A DNA stretch of 64,000 nt from Comamonadaceae bacterium (GCA_021299875.1 JAJTEW010000001.1:124001-188000), one strand, 5' to 3'. Counted from the stretch's first letter, positions 43,726 through 52,947 are shown. Numbers and translations are program-made. The notes: generated by a model from the sequence alone, not told the origin.

Positions 43726-44514
43726 TCAGGTTTTGTAACTCGGGTCCATGCGGTCGAGTTTGCGCAGCAGGGCTGGCCACTCCATCAAGCCGTAAGGCCT
43801 GCGCGTGCTGGGCTGGTAGTTGTTCCAGGTTTCTTCCAGCACATCGGGCGCGACTTTGACGAAAGGTGTGTTGCAGGCCATGGCCGCGAGTTGGGCATGG
43901 CACGACAGTTCGAGGCGGTGCATCCAATTGAAGGCTTCGCCCACACTGCGCCCCACGGTCAGGGCGCCATGGTTGCGCAAAATGAGTGCCTCGCCCTGCC
44001 CCAGGTCTTGCACCAGCGAGGCCTGCTCGGTCAAATCGAGCACCACGCCTTGGTAGTCGTGGTAACCGATCTTGAGAAAGCGCATCGAAGTCTGGGTGAT
44101 GGGCAACAAACCGCATTCGAGCGAAGACACCGCCATGGAAGCCCAGCTGTGGGTGTGGATGACGCAATCCACCTCGGGGCGCGCTTCATGCACCGCGCTG
44201 TGGATCACGTAACCGGCTTTGTTGATGCCGTAGTTCAAATCGCCAAAGTCAGGCTTGGACAGGATGTTGCCATCGTGGTCAATCTTGATGAGGCTCGACG
44301 CGGTGATCTCCTCGTACATCATGCCGTAGGCGTTGATGAGAAAGGCACCGTCTTCGCCAGGTACCCGCGCCGAGATGTGGTTGGCCATCATGTCGGACAT
44401 GCCATAGAGGGCCACCAAGCGGTAGCAAGCCGCCAAATCCACCCGAGCTTGCCACTCTGCAGGGGTGCAGCGCGCTTGCATCGATTCGATTTTCAAAAAT
44501 CCGTTTTCAACCAT
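43726..44514 (-). CDS. Class II aldolase/adducin-family protein
   Basis: 262 aa zinc-dependent enzyme fold. Metal histidines appear in CVIHTHSWASMAV (H-x-H) and in LILRNHGALTVGRSVGEAF; MANHISARVPGEDGAFLINAYGMM is the family N-terminal motif. AAGGAG precedes the ATG. Members cleave hydroxy-oxo acids or decarboxylate; here a C-C cleavage or decarboxylation of an imported hydroxyacid is likely. Flanked by two Bug genes. Confidence 0.9.
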   Translation of the reverse strand: MVENGFLKIESMQARCTPAEWQARVDLAACYRLVALYGMSDMMANHISARVPGEDGAFLINAYGMMYEEITASSLIKIDHDGNILSKPDFGDLNYGINKAGYVIHSAVHEARPEVDCVIHTHSWASMAVSSLECGLLPITQTSMRFLKIGYHDYQGVVLDLTEQASLVQDLGQGEALILRNHGALTVGRSVGEAFNWMHRLELSCHAQLAAMACNTPFVKVAPDVLEETWNNYQPSTRRPYGLMEWPALLRKLDRMDPSYKT

Positions 44515-44530
44515 GGCAACTCCTTGCGGC

Positions 44531-45502
44531 TCAGTCCAGTTTCACGTCGGCGCTCTTGACCAAATGGACCCAGAACTTGGCATCTTCGGTCAAAAACGCC
44601 GCGAATTGATCGGGTGTGGTGGAGACCGACACATCGGTCCCCTCGCGGGCCAATGCGGCTTTCACAGAGGGCTGGGCCATGGCGCTTTGCGCAGCATCAA
44701 AGATGCGTTTCATGACGGCAGGTGGTGTGCCCACTGGAACAAACAAACCATACCAAAACTCGATCGCGTACTCGGGCAGTTTGGCCTCTTGCATGCCGGG
44801 TAAACCAGGCACCAATGTCGAGCTGTTGCGGGTGCTGACGGCCAAGCCTTTCAAACGACCCGCTTGGATCATGGGCAAGACCGAAGGCGGGGTGCCGAAG
44901 GTCACTTGGGTGTCGCCCGCGATCACCGACTGGATGGCGGGCGCTCCCCCGCGAAACGGAATGTGCACCATGTCCACACCCGTCAATTGGGTGAACAAAG
45001 CAGCGCCCAAATGGGGCGCAGAGCCGTTGCCCGAGGTGGCGTAGTTGATCTTGCCGGGCGCTTGCTTGGCCCGCGCGATCAGGTCTTGCACCGAGTTGAT
45101 GCCGATGTTGGGGTTGACCGCAATCACCAAGGGCGAGGTGGTGACTTTGGTGATGGGCACCAAATCCTTCGGGGTGTAGTTCAGCTTGGGGTTGAGCGCC
45201 GGATTGACCGAGATGCTGCTGGGGCTGGCCAACAGAATGCTGTAACCATCGGGCGCGGCCTTGGCCACGTTTTCGGCCGCGATGCTGGAGCCCGCACCAG
45301 CGCGGTTTTCCACAATGATGCTCTGCCCAACGGCTTTGCCCATCGCGTCGCTGATGGCGCGGGCCACATAGTCGGCAGCGCCGCCAGGGGCAAAGCCCAC
45401 CACCAACCGAATGGGTTTGTTGGGATAGGCTGCGCCTTGGGCTTGCACACCCAGGCCGAAGCAAGAAAGGACCAAAGCGGAAATCAGGTTTCTTTTGTTC
45501 AT
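44531..45502 (-). CDS. Bug/TctC-family periplasmic receptor (copy 4)
   Basis: 323 aa. Signal MNKRNLISALVLSCFGLGVQAQ, with AAGGAG before the ATG. Bug motifs LVVGFAPGGAADYVAR, IVENRAGAGSSIAAE, INYATSGNGSAPHLGAALF, VHIPFRGGAPAIQSVIAG. Between the MDR reductase (48 bp) and the aldolase-type gene (16 bp). Third Bug of this operon; the three differ substantially, so they are not recent duplicates. Confidence 0.94.
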   Translation of the reverse strand: MNKRNLISALVLSCFGLGVQAQGAAYPNKPIRLVVGFAPGGAADYVARAISDAMGKAVGQSIIVENRAGAGSSIAAENVAKAAPDGYSILLASPSSISVNPALNPKLNYTPKDLVPITKVTTSPLVIAVNPNIGINSVQDLIARAKQAPGKINYATSGNGSAPHLGAALFTQLTGVDMVHIPFRGGAPAIQSVIAGDTQVTFGTPPSVLPMIQAGRLKGLAVSTRNSSTLVPGLPGMQEAKLPEYAIEFWYGLFVPVGTPPAVMKRIFDAAQSAMAQPSVKAALAREGTDVSVSTTPDQFAAFLTEDAKFWVHLVKSADVKLD

Positions 45503-45550
45503 GGTGTTGTCTCCTTCGTTTTGAAAAGTCTCGGAAGATGTGCAATCGGC

Positions 45551-46534
45551 TCAAGCCCCGCTGGTGATGCGCAGCACAATCTTGCCGGTGTGTTGGTTGC
45601 TCTCCATGTGTGCTTTGGCTTGGGCCAGTTGGTCAAAGTCAAACACTTGGTCCAGCAAAGGTTGGATGCGCCCATCGGCAAATGCCGGCAAGATTTGCGC
45701 TGCAAACTGGGCGATGCCATCGGCCCGCTGCGCGGGTGTGCGGTTTTTATTGGACACGCCATACAGACACAGACGCTTGGCATGCAGGGCCTCCAGGTCA
45801 ATGGTGGCGTTGAGGGTGTTGTCGACATAGCCCACAAAGCCCAAACGCCCCTGAAACGCCATGCAGCGCATGCTTTCGGCAAAGACACTGCCGCCCACCG
45901 TGTTGACCACCAAGTTGGCCCCTTTTTGGTCGGTCGCTTGCAACACGGCCTGGTGAAAATCGGCCGCGCGGGTGCACAGGCCCACGTCCAGACCCAATGG
46001 CTTGAGTTGATCAAGCTTGGCTTGTGCGCCCGAGGTGCCGATGACTTTGGCGCCTAACACCTTGGCCATTTGCAAACTGGCCACGCCCACGCCCGAAGAC
46101 ACGCCGTTGATCAGCAGCCATTGATCGGCTTTCAAGTGGCCTTGCAAGACCAAGAGGTCATAGGTCACCAAAAATGTGAGCGGGATGGAGGCGGCTTGCT
46201 CCATCGTCAAGTTGTCTGGCACGCGCATGATTTCGCGCACATCCATCAAGGCGTATTCGGAAAAAGCGCCCGGGCAACGGCCCATGACGCGATCGCTTAA
46301 CCGCCAAGCCCCGGTCTCGCTGCCCAGCTGAACGATTTGCCCTGCCCCTTCCATGCCCGCGGGCTTGCTGCCGCCTTTGCCATGCAGGCCGTGCCCGATG
46401 ATTAATTCGCCCCGGTTCAGAGCAGCCGCGTGCAGCTTGACCAGCACTTGGCCCGCACCGGGCACAGGCATGTCCACTTCACGCAGTTCCATCTGGCCCT
46501 GGCCATTGCTGATGTTCATCCAATACGATTTCAT
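45551..46534 (-). CDS. MDR-family quinone oxidoreductase / enoyl-thioester reductase-like protein
   Basis: 327 aa NADPH-dependent medium-chain reductase without zinc ligands. Groove region HAAALNRGELIIGHG, cofactor fold LLINGVSSGVGVASLQMAKVLGAKVIGTSG. GAGG six bases before ATG 46534 favours it over an ATG at 46546 that overlaps the hydratase stop. Likely reduces an enoyl or quinone substrate in the acyl-CoA route of this operon. Confidence 0.9.
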   Translation of the reverse strand: MKSYWMNISNGQGQMELREVDMPVPGAGQVLVKLHAAALNRGELIIGHGLHGKGGSKPAGMEGAGQIVQLGSETGAWRLSDRVMGRCPGAFSEYALMDVREIMRVPDNLTMEQAASIPLTFLVTYDLLVLQGHLKADQWLLINGVSSGVGVASLQMAKVLGAKVIGTSGAQAKLDQLKPLGLDVGLCTRAADFHQAVLQATDQKGANLVVNTVGGSVFAESMRCMAFQGRLGFVGYVDNTLNATIDLEALHAKRLCLYGVSNKNRTPAQRADGIAQFAAQILPAFADGRIQPLLDQVFDFDQLAQAKAHMESNQHTGKIVLRITSGA

Positions 46535-46542
46535 GAGGGACC

Positions 46543-47352
46543 TCATTCGCCTTTGAAGACGGGCTTGCGTTTTTCCATGAAAGCCTTGCGGCCTTCGGCG
46601 TAGTCAGCGCTGTCAAAGCAGCCGCGGATGAGTTGGGTGCACAAGTCCAGGTCCAACTCGGGCGAAGGTTTGAGGATTTCGCGGGTGATCGCCTTGGCCG
46701 CTTGAATGGTCAGGGGCGCGTTGGCCGCCAATGCCGAGGTGTACTCGGCCAGCAACTCGGGCAAAGCCTCGGGGGCACAGACCCGCGTGACCAAACCCAG
46801 GCTTTGGGCTTCTTGCGCGTTGATTTTGCGGGCCGTGAAAAACAGGTCTTTGGCCGCACCGGGGCCGATCAGGTCCACCAAGTTTTTCATGGCCGAGTAG
46901 CGGTAACCCAAACCCAGGCGGGCGGCTGGCACCGAGAACACGGCATCGCTGGCGGCGATGCGCATGTCGCAGCTGATGGCCACGTTGATGCCGCCACCGA
47001 TGCAAAAGCCGCGAATACAAGCCAGTGTGGGCTTGGGGAAGTTGTAAATGCCCATGAGCGCGGTCTCGGCCATGTGCTCGTAGCGGGTGACCGCCTCACG
47101 GGCCGCACGCATGTCCTCGAACTGTGAGATGTCTGCACCAGACACAAAGGCTTTATCGCCCGCACCGGTGAACACCACCAAGCGCACACGCGGGTCGTGT
47201 TCGGCCTGGTTCAACAGCACCGGCACGGCCTCCCACATGTCCACCGACAGCGCGTTGTGCCGCGCCACATTGTTGAACTGGATGAACAGCGTGCTGCCGT
47301 CCAGCCAGGTGTTGACCCGCTCGGTGGGCGAGGTGTAGACCATATCGGACAT
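46543..47352 (-). CDS. Enoyl-CoA hydratase/isomerase family protein
   Basis: 269 aa crotonase-fold enzyme. Oxyanion-hole regions AFVSGADISQFEDM and IRGFCIGGGINVAISCDMRIA; the adjacent helix ARLGLGYRYSAMKNLVDLIG. Acts on acyl-CoA esters made by the CoA-transferase encoded directly upstream, whose stop codon abuts this start with no gap. Confidence 0.93.
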   Translation of the reverse strand: MSDMVYTSPTERVNTWLDGSTLFIQFNNVARHNALSVDMWEAVPVLLNQAEHDPRVRLVVFTGAGDKAFVSGADISQFEDMRAAREAVTRYEHMAETALMGIYNFPKPTLACIRGFCIGGGINVAISCDMRIAASDAVFSVPAARLGLGYRYSAMKNLVDLIGPGAAKDLFFTARKINAQEAQSLGLVTRVCAPEALPELLAEYTSALAANAPLTIQAAKAITREILKPSPELDLDLCTQLIRGCFDSADYAEGRKAFMEKRKPVFKGE

Positions 47353-48543
47353 TCAAAACACTCCTTTGGACTTCAATGCGGCCAAGGTCTGGTCATCCAG
47401 CCCCAACTCGCCCAGAATTTCTACGCTGTGCTCGCCCCGACGCGGTGCGGCGCGGGCGATGGTGCTGGGCGTGCGCTCCAGCTGGACCGGCTGACCCACC
47501 AAGCGCTGCGGGCCTTGGTGCACCGACACCACGTCTTTCACCATCTTCAGGTGCTGGACTTGCGGTTCGTTGAACACCTCGTCCATGCTGTTGATCAAGC
47601 CACACGCCACACCGCCATCGTTCAAGCGCTCAATCCAATAGGCCCGGTCCTGCTTGGCCAGGCGCTCGTTGATTTCGGCGTTCAGCGCATCACGGTGGAC
47701 CGAGCGGCTGGGTTTGTCGCAGTAGCGGGGGTCGGTGACCCACTGCGGTGCTTCCAAGATGTCGCAAAAACGCTCCCAAATCTTGGAGCCGAATACCGCG
47801 ATGTTCATGTAACCATCGCGTGCCTTGTACACCCCGGTGGGGATGCTGGTGGGGTGGAAGTTGCCTGCCTGCGTGGCCACTTCTTCGTCAATCAGCCAGC
47901 GCGACGTCTGAAAGTCCATCATGTAAACCATGGATTCGAGCAGCGAAGTGTGCAGCCACTGGCCTTGGCCCGACTTTTCACGCTCGAGCAAGGCCACCAA
48001 AATGCCCTGTGCCGCAAAAATGCCCGCACACAAATCGGCGATCGGGATACCCACCCGCATCGGGCCCTGCTCGGCCAAACCAGTGACCGACATCAAGCCG
48101 CCCATGCCTTGCGCAATCTGGTCAAAACCCGGCCGTGCGGCCAAGGGTCCAGTTTGGCCAAAACCCGAAATGCTGGCGTAAACCAGCCCTGGGTTGTCTT
48201 TCTTCAGGCTCTCGTAATCGATGCCCAAGCGGAACTTCACATCCGGGCGAAAGTTTTCCACCACCACATCGGCCTTGGCGATCAATTGCTTGAGCAGCGC
48301 AATGCCTTCGGGCTCTTTCAGGTTGAGGGTGATCGAGCGCTTGTTACGGTGCGTGTACTGGTAGTCCGAGCCCTCTTGCCCGCCCAGCGTGTCGTCGCCA
48401 CGCATGTGTTCGGGCATTTGCACCTGCACCACATCGGCGCCCCAGTCGGCCAGTTGGCGGCAGGCCGTGGGGCCGGCACGCACCTGGGTCAAGTCGATCA
48501 CCCGAAAGCGCGACAGCGCAGCGGAGGCGGGTTGGTGCGGCAT
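47353..48543 (-). CDS. CaiB/BaiF-type class III CoA-transferase
   Basis: 396 aa. N-terminal FRVIDLTQVRAGPTACRQLADWGADVVQV, the GFGQTGPLAARPGFDQIAQ region, and the catalytic Asp in GIPIADLCAGIFAAQG (about 174). Transfers CoA between carboxylic acids, activating the operon's substrate. First gene of the run; divergent from the GntR gene across a 248-bp gap with an operator-like palindrome. Confidence 0.94.
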   Translation of the reverse strand: MPHQPASAALSRFRVIDLTQVRAGPTACRQLADWGADVVQVQMPEHMRGDDTLGGQEGSDYQYTHRNKRSITLNLKEPEGIALLKQLIAKADVVVENFRPDVKFRLGIDYESLKKDNPGLVYASISGFGQTGPLAARPGFDQIAQGMGGLMSVTGLAEQGPMRVGIPIADLCAGIFAAQGILVALLEREKSGQGQWLHTSLLESMVYMMDFQTSRWLIDEEVATQAGNFHPTSIPTGVYKARDGYMNIAVFGSKIWERFCDILEAPQWVTDPRYCDKPSRSVHRDALNAEINERLAKQDRAYWIERLNDGGVACGLINSMDEVFNEPQVQHLKMVKDVVSVHQGPQRLVGQPVQLERTPSTIARAAPRRGEHSVEILGELGLDDQTLAALKSKGVF

Positions 48544-48628
48544 GGCAATCTCCGAACAATGAAATACGCTGTGGGAACAAGTGCGTGCACTTGCTGAATG
48601 GGGTTTAAAGTGTGAACGCCAGCCCCAA

Positions 48629-48662
48629 AAGTGTCAACACTTAGCCAGAATTGTTGACACAT
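48629..48662. promoter_or_regulatory. GntR operator candidates
   Basis: AAGTGTCAACACTT (48629-48642) is a perfect 6+2+6 palindrome. GTTGACAC (48653-48660) is the inverse of its GTGTCAAC core, giving a larger dyad of two half-sites. A weaker TGTGAAC lies at 48611. Located between the divergent CoA-transferase and GntR genes. Confidence 0.6.
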
Positions 48663-48791
48663 TGGTGACCTGAATCGCGCGATTTGGGCCGTCTTCAGTT
48701 AGGATGAAGTCGTGTAGGGCCTCTTTTTAAATGCCGCTTTTTTCAACCCATTGCCAACTTGAGCAGACCTGATCAGCACGCACCATCGCCC

Positions 48792-49472
48792 ATGAACGCC
48801 GCCCCTGAAAAACCCGAACAAGGTTTGCCCGTTTTTGTAGCCGAGCAGCTCAAGCATCTCATTTACAGCGGCGAACTCAAGCCCGGTGAGCGCCTGAATG
48901 AAGCCGCTTTGGCCTTGCGCATGGGCACCAGCCGGGGCCCTGTGCGTGAAGCCATCCGCATGCTGACGGGTTTGGGCCTGGTCACGGCCGTGCTCAACCG
49001 AGGGGTGTTTGTGCGCCAGATGTCGGTGCGCGAAATGCTGGAACTGTACGACCTGCGTGCACTGGTGTTTGGCTTTGCCGCAGAACGCGCCACCGACCAC
49101 GTGGCCGAAAGCCACAAAGCGCAGTTTGAACAACTGCTGCAGGCCATGGATGTGGCCTGCGAAACCGAAAACGCCAACCTCTATTACGAACTGAACCTGA
49201 AGTTCCATGCGCTGGTGCTGCTGTTGGCCAACAACCAACGGGCACAGGCCGCTTACGATGACATCATCAAGGAAATGCACCTGTTCAGGCGCGAGTACTT
49301 CAACGCACCGGGCAATATGCGCCAGTCCAACGCCGAGCACCGCACCTTGTACGAAGCCATTGCCAAAGGCGCCAAGGCCAAGGCCAAATCCACCGCTGAG
49401 CGCCATGTGCTTAAAGGGCGGGAGCGACTGCTGAGCAACATCGGCGGAACCACCCCGCTGGCGGGGTTGTAA
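48792..49472 (+). CDS. GntR-family regulator, FCD type
   Basis: 226 aa. N-terminal winged helix (VAEQLKHLIYSGELKPGERLNE, then GTSRGPVREAIRMLTGLGLV), followed by an all-helical FCD effector domain (LYDLRALVFGFAAERA, LNLKFHALVLLLANN, EHRTLYEAIAKG) that binds small organic acids, often via a metal. ATG 48792 chosen; the frame opens earlier only with a non-ATG codon. Probably represses the divergent CoA-transferase operon until its acid is present. Its stop abuts the stop of the convergent SDR gene. Confidence 0.92.
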   Translation: MNAAPEKPEQGLPVFVAEQLKHLIYSGELKPGERLNEAALALRMGTSRGPVREAIRMLTGLGLVTAVLNRGVFVRQMSVREMLELYDLRALVFGFAAERATDHVAESHKAQFEQLLQAMDVACETENANLYYELNLKFHALVLLLANNQRAQAAYDDIIKEMHLFRREYFNAPGNMRQSNAEHRTLYEAIAKGAKAKAKSTAERHVLKGRERLLSNIGGTTPLAGL

Positions 49473-50111
49473 TCAGATGCGCAAAACTTGCCCTGTGATG
49501 CCACTGAACAAACACCGTTCATATGCCAAGGCGACCCGCTGAGCGCTGACCAGTTCAAAGCCGGGGAATGCAGCGCAAGCTGCTGCAGGCGTACCCTCGA
49601 CCAAACTGGGGCTCACCACATTCAGTCGCCAGCCCTGAGGCAACTCGGTCGCTGCCGCACGAACCCAACTCTCCAGCGCACCATTGACCATGCTCAGGCC
49701 AGCACCGCCCAATACAGGCTCGGTGCTGGTGGTGCCCGAGGTCAAGGTGATCGATCCCCCGGGACGCAAAACTTCTCGAGCAGCCAAGGCAAGATTGACC
49801 TGACCCATCAATTTGTCTTGCAAGCCCAAGCCATAAACCGAAGCAGCTAAAGACGCAGGTCTCGCATCAGCCAAGGCGCCAAAGCGTGCGCGGCCAGCAG
49901 CTGAAATGACCGCATCGAGTGGCCCTAGGTTGTTCAATGATCTCACCAAAGCATCCGCATCTGACAAGTCCAGCTGAACTTCGTGATCACCTTGGACGGG
50001 ATCCAAGCTGGCTGAAATGACATCATGGCTGGTCTGCAAAGACCGAAAGACACACCGTCCGACGACGCCAGTGGCACCCACCAACAAAATACGCAGGCGC
50101 ACGGGTTTCAT
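49473..50111 (-). CDS. Short-chain dehydrogenase-like protein
   Basis: 212 aa Rossmann protein: LLVGATGVVGRCVFRSL (GxxGxxG), AVISAAGRARFGAL, SGTTSTEPVLGGAGLSMVNGALE. The Ser is present (TLTSGT) but the usual Tyr-x3-Lys pair is not; Ser-Met-Val-Asn-Gly stands there instead. This matches atypical SDRs that may lack or alter catalysis. Last gene of the molybdenum hydroxylase operon, overlapping the tautomerase gene by four bases. Confidence 0.85.
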   Translation of the reverse strand: MKPVRLRILLVGATGVVGRCVFRSLQTSHDVISASLDPVQGDHEVQLDLSDADALVRSLNNLGPLDAVISAAGRARFGALADARPASLAASVYGLGLQDKLMGQVNLALAAREVLRPGGSITLTSGTTSTEPVLGGAGLSMVNGALESWVRAAATELPQGWRLNVVSPSLVEGTPAAACAAFPGFELVSAQRVALAYERCLFSGITGQVLRI

Positions 50112-50329
50112 GATGGGTGCCCTGTATCTTGAGATTTGAGTGGTAACGGGGTTGGAAAAACCTGACCGGCCACCGCCCAGTCATGGTGCTGAACATCATT
50201 GAACATCACGTAAACATGTGCCGGATCACACCCACAGATCCGCGCCATGGTCGCAGTCATTTCGGCAGCGAGTTGTTGTTTGGTCTCAGGACTGCGGCCT
50301 GCCAGCAGGTCGATTCGGATGATAGGCAT
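50108..50329 (-). CDS. 4-oxalocrotonate tautomerase-family protein
   Basis: 73 aa from the second of two adjacent ATGs (50329), which makes Pro the mature first residue as catalysis requires (PIIRIDLLAGRSPETKQQL). The helix RICGCDPAHVYVMFNDVQ follows. Such enzymes move protons in enol/keto isomerisation of ring-cleavage products. Overlaps the SDR gene by four bases and lies 52 bp after the oxidase gene. Confidence 0.92.
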   Translation of the reverse strand: MPIIRIDLLAGRSPETKQQLAAEMTATMARICGCDPAHVYVMFNDVQHHDWAVAGQVFPTPLPLKSQDTGHPS

Positions 50330-50381
50330 CATTTTCCTTTTGGGGTTGAAGGTCGTTTCATGGCCCTGCGCTCAAGCCAAA

Positions 50382-51650
50382 TCAGACAAGCTCTCTGCGG
50401 GCAGGGTCCAGCGCATAAGCGTTTGGGCTCAAAGTAGATGGCCTTTTGGCGATCACATCGGCCAACAACTGAGCACTGCCGCAGGCCAAGGTCCAACCAT
50501 AGGTCCCATGACCTGCATTCAAGTAAAGGCCTTGAATGGGCGTCGCTCCAATGATCGGTGTGCCATCGGGGGTCATAGGTCGCAAACCGGCCCAAAGTTG
50601 TCGGCCTTCTTCAGGCATTGGCCCATAAAGAGACACATAGTGATCGACCAATTGTTGACAGCGAGCAGTGTCGATATGCCGGTCATGCCCCACAACTTCA
50701 GCCATGCCTGCCAGGCGCAAGCGATGACCCAGGCGAGCGATGGCCAACTTGCTGGTGTCATCGATCACGGCGCCTTGAGCGCCATCACTGTGCGCAAGCG
50801 GTACCGTCACGCTGTAACCTTTGACCGGAACGATGGGCACCCGCAAATACGGTCTTAACAGCCGAGCCGTATCGACCCCTGTGGCAAACACAAAGGCATC
50901 GGCCTGCCAGCGCTGGGTCTTGGAACGGACCGCACAAAGGCGTTCACCACAGGTATCGAGTTCGAGCGACTCCACCTGGACATTGGGCTCAAAATGCAAG
51001 CCCCGCGCTTGGTTCCAAGCCAAGAGCTCCTGAACGAAGCGTTCGCAATCGCCACTGGCATCGTCGCGCACATGCAAGCCTCCAGCGATGCGCACCGATT
51101 GAGACAGGCCCGTCTCCATGGCACGCACTTGATCGGGCTCATACCAGTGGGCGTCACAACCGAAGGCCTGCAACTCCTGAAGACGTTTCTCCATAATATT
51201 TGCAGAAGGGGCTTGGCGAAAAAGCTGCAACACCCCCGAAGACTGGAAATCAAAGGCCACGCCGGTCTGGGCCACCACATCTTGCAGGCATACCCTGCTG
51301 AGCAGGGCGAGCCTGATCAATCGTTGACGGTGTGTTGAGAAATCGGCGGCATTGCAGTGGGACCACAAATCGCGCAACCAACGCAATTGCGACAGACTGC
51401 CATCAGGTCGCCAGCGAAACGGAGCTTGGCGGTCGAAAAGCGCCGCCCATGCCTGCTTTGGCAAGCCGGGCATGGCCCAAGGCGCACAAAATGCAGCCGA
51501 CAAATATCCCCCGTTGGCGTAACTGGTGCCGCTGGCAGCAGCAGGCGATGCCTCCAAAAGCGTGACATCGTGACCCTCCGCACGCAACACATGCGCCGTC
51601 GTCACGCCGATCACGCCCGCACCAATGACCACAATTTTCCGAGCATGCAT
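50382..51650 (-). CDS. DadA-like FAD-dependent amino acid / amine dehydrogenase
   Basis: 422 aa from ATG 51650. FAD fold KIVVIGAGVIGVTTAHVL, GTSYANGGYLSAAFCAPWAMPG, and the C-terminal FAD contact GLYLNAGHGTYGWTLACGSAQ: the layout of D-amino acid dehydrogenase small subunits. In this operon it probably oxidises a C-N bond in an imported or ring-opened compound; D-alanine itself is not implied. Between CoxG and the tautomerase. Confidence 0.9.
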   Translation of the reverse strand: MHARKIVVIGAGVIGVTTAHVLRAEGHDVTLLEASPAAASGTSYANGGYLSAAFCAPWAMPGLPKQAWAALFDRQAPFRWRPDGSLSQLRWLRDLWSHCNAADFSTHRQRLIRLALLSRVCLQDVVAQTGVAFDFQSSGVLQLFRQAPSANIMEKRLQELQAFGCDAHWYEPDQVRAMETGLSQSVRIAGGLHVRDDASGDCERFVQELLAWNQARGLHFEPNVQVESLELDTCGERLCAVRSKTQRWQADAFVFATGVDTARLLRPYLRVPIVPVKGYSVTVPLAHSDGAQGAVIDDTSKLAIARLGHRLRLAGMAEVVGHDRHIDTARCQQLVDHYVSLYGPMPEEGRQLWAGLRPMTPDGTPIIGATPIQGLYLNAGHGTYGWTLACGSAQLLADVIAKRPSTLSPNAYALDPARRELV

Positions 51651-51701
51651 GGGCAAACTTTGAATGACGTTGTGGTGAATAAGCTGAGCCCAAAAAGCTG
51701 T

Positions 51702-52475
51702 TCAGTGCGTCACATCGCGCAACCATTTCAGGCACTCAGCAGATTGGCTCTGCGGCCACACCACCCGGATTTGTGTCTGGTCCGGCCGTTTGATTTCCAC
51801 CACAATCGACCCTGAGTCCAATGAGCCTAGGCTGGGCTGAATGCCCATCGCACGAAGGCATCTGGACCACAAGCCAGGCGCTTGAGCTGGCTTGGCAGCT
51901 GCCGACTTGAATGGCGCGTCACCCGCTTGCAAAGAAGGCTTTGCGGCCGCCTTTGTTGGCGCGCCGCCATGTTTCACTTGGGCGGTTTGGGTTAAAGGGG
52001 TTGACAAGCCAGCCTCTGCTACCGGTGGAACGTCCGTTAATTGGGTGGCAAGTTGGACACCAAACTCGTCCCACAAACGATCAGCTTTGGTCTTCATCAC
52101 AGAAAGACCAAAGTTACCCATGCGGCCCAACAAGTCCACATGCACCTTCATTTGCAATTCGGTGCCACCAGCTGGGCGATCGGTCAAAAATATTTCTGTG
52201 GTGTACTTCAGCGAGCTGGCAACAGCCGCATCTTTTCCTAAGCCTTCCGCCTTCAAATAACGCGCTTCGCGTCGCTCCACAATGCGCGTGCGCAACGTGA
52301 ATCGGGCACTCACAAAAGCGATTTTGACTTTCATCACCGCTTTGTATTCATCGGGATTGAGGACCTCGATTGACTCCATGCCGGGCACACATGCGCCCAT
52401 GGCTTGAGGGTCCAGCAAAAAGGCCCAGACCCGGCTGGCAGTGGCATCCAAGCTGAGTGACTTGTCAATTTCCAT
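51702..52475 (-). CDS. CoxG-like SRPBCC protein
   Basis: 257 aa. The N-terminal START-like domain matches carbon monoxide dehydrogenase subunit G: MEIDKSLSLDATASRVWAFL, GACVPGMESIEVLNPDEY, AGGTELQMKVHVDLLGRMG. A low-complexity Ala/Lys linker (about 165-205) precedes a short C-terminal segment. CoxG helps assemble or anchor molybdenum hydroxylases at the membrane. It overlaps the iron-sulfur subunit gene by 11 bp. Confidence 0.9.
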   Translation of the reverse strand: MEIDKSLSLDATASRVWAFLLDPQAMGACVPGMESIEVLNPDEYKAVMKVKIAFVSARFTLRTRIVERREARYLKAEGLGKDAAVASSLKYTTEIFLTDRPAGGTELQMKVHVDLLGRMGNFGLSVMKTKADRLWDEFGVQLATQLTDVPPVAEAGLSTPLTQTAQVKHGGAPTKAAAKPSLQAGDAPFKSAAAKPAQAPGLWSRCLRAMGIQPSLGSLDSGSIVVEIKRPDQTQIRVVWPQSQSAECLKWLRDVTH

Positions 52476-52944
52476 CAGGCATGCTCCTGGCCGCGTCGAG
52501 TACCGACTCGACAATTTGGGTGTAACCCGTGCATCGGCATAGATTGCCCGCCAAGGCGGCATGCACGGCTTCTTTATCGGGGCGTGGATTGGACGCCAGC
52601 AGAGCGCAGGCCGACATCAACATGCCAGGCGTGCAGTAACCGCACTGCAGGCCTGCACAAGCCATGAAACTGGTTTGCAAGGGGTGCAGGTTTTCAGCGC
52701 TGCCCAAACCTTCCACCGTGCGAATCGCGTGGCCGTCGGACATCACGGCCAAACTCAAACAGGACTTGATGGGTTGACCGTCCAACAGCACGGTACACGC
52801 ACCACATGTACCAGTTTCGCAGCCTCGCTTGGTGCCCGTGAGGTGCAAATCGTCTCGTAAAAAATCAGCCAGTAGTCGACCGGCAGGCACATCAGCAGAC
52901 ACCGATTCGCCGTTGATCTGGAGATGGATGGTGTGCTGGCTCAC
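52465..52944 (-). CDS. Molybdenum hydroxylase small subunit, 2x[2Fe-2S]
   Basis: 159 aa from GTG 52944. Plant-type cluster ligands in RGCETGTCGACTVLLDG and PIKSCLSLA; second cluster in GYCTPGMLM and GNLCRCTGYTQIVE. Electron-transfer subunit between molybdopterin and FAD. Three bases after the FAD subunit gene. Confidence 0.95.
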   Translation of the reverse strand: MSQHTIHLQINGESVSADVPAGRLLADFLRDDLHLTGTKRGCETGTCGACTVLLDGQPIKSCLSLAVMSDGHAIRTVEGLGSAENLHPLQTSFMACAGLQCGYCTPGMLMSACALLASNPRPDKEAVHAALAGNLCRCTGYTQIVESVLDAARSMPDGN

Positions 52945-52947
52945 GGG

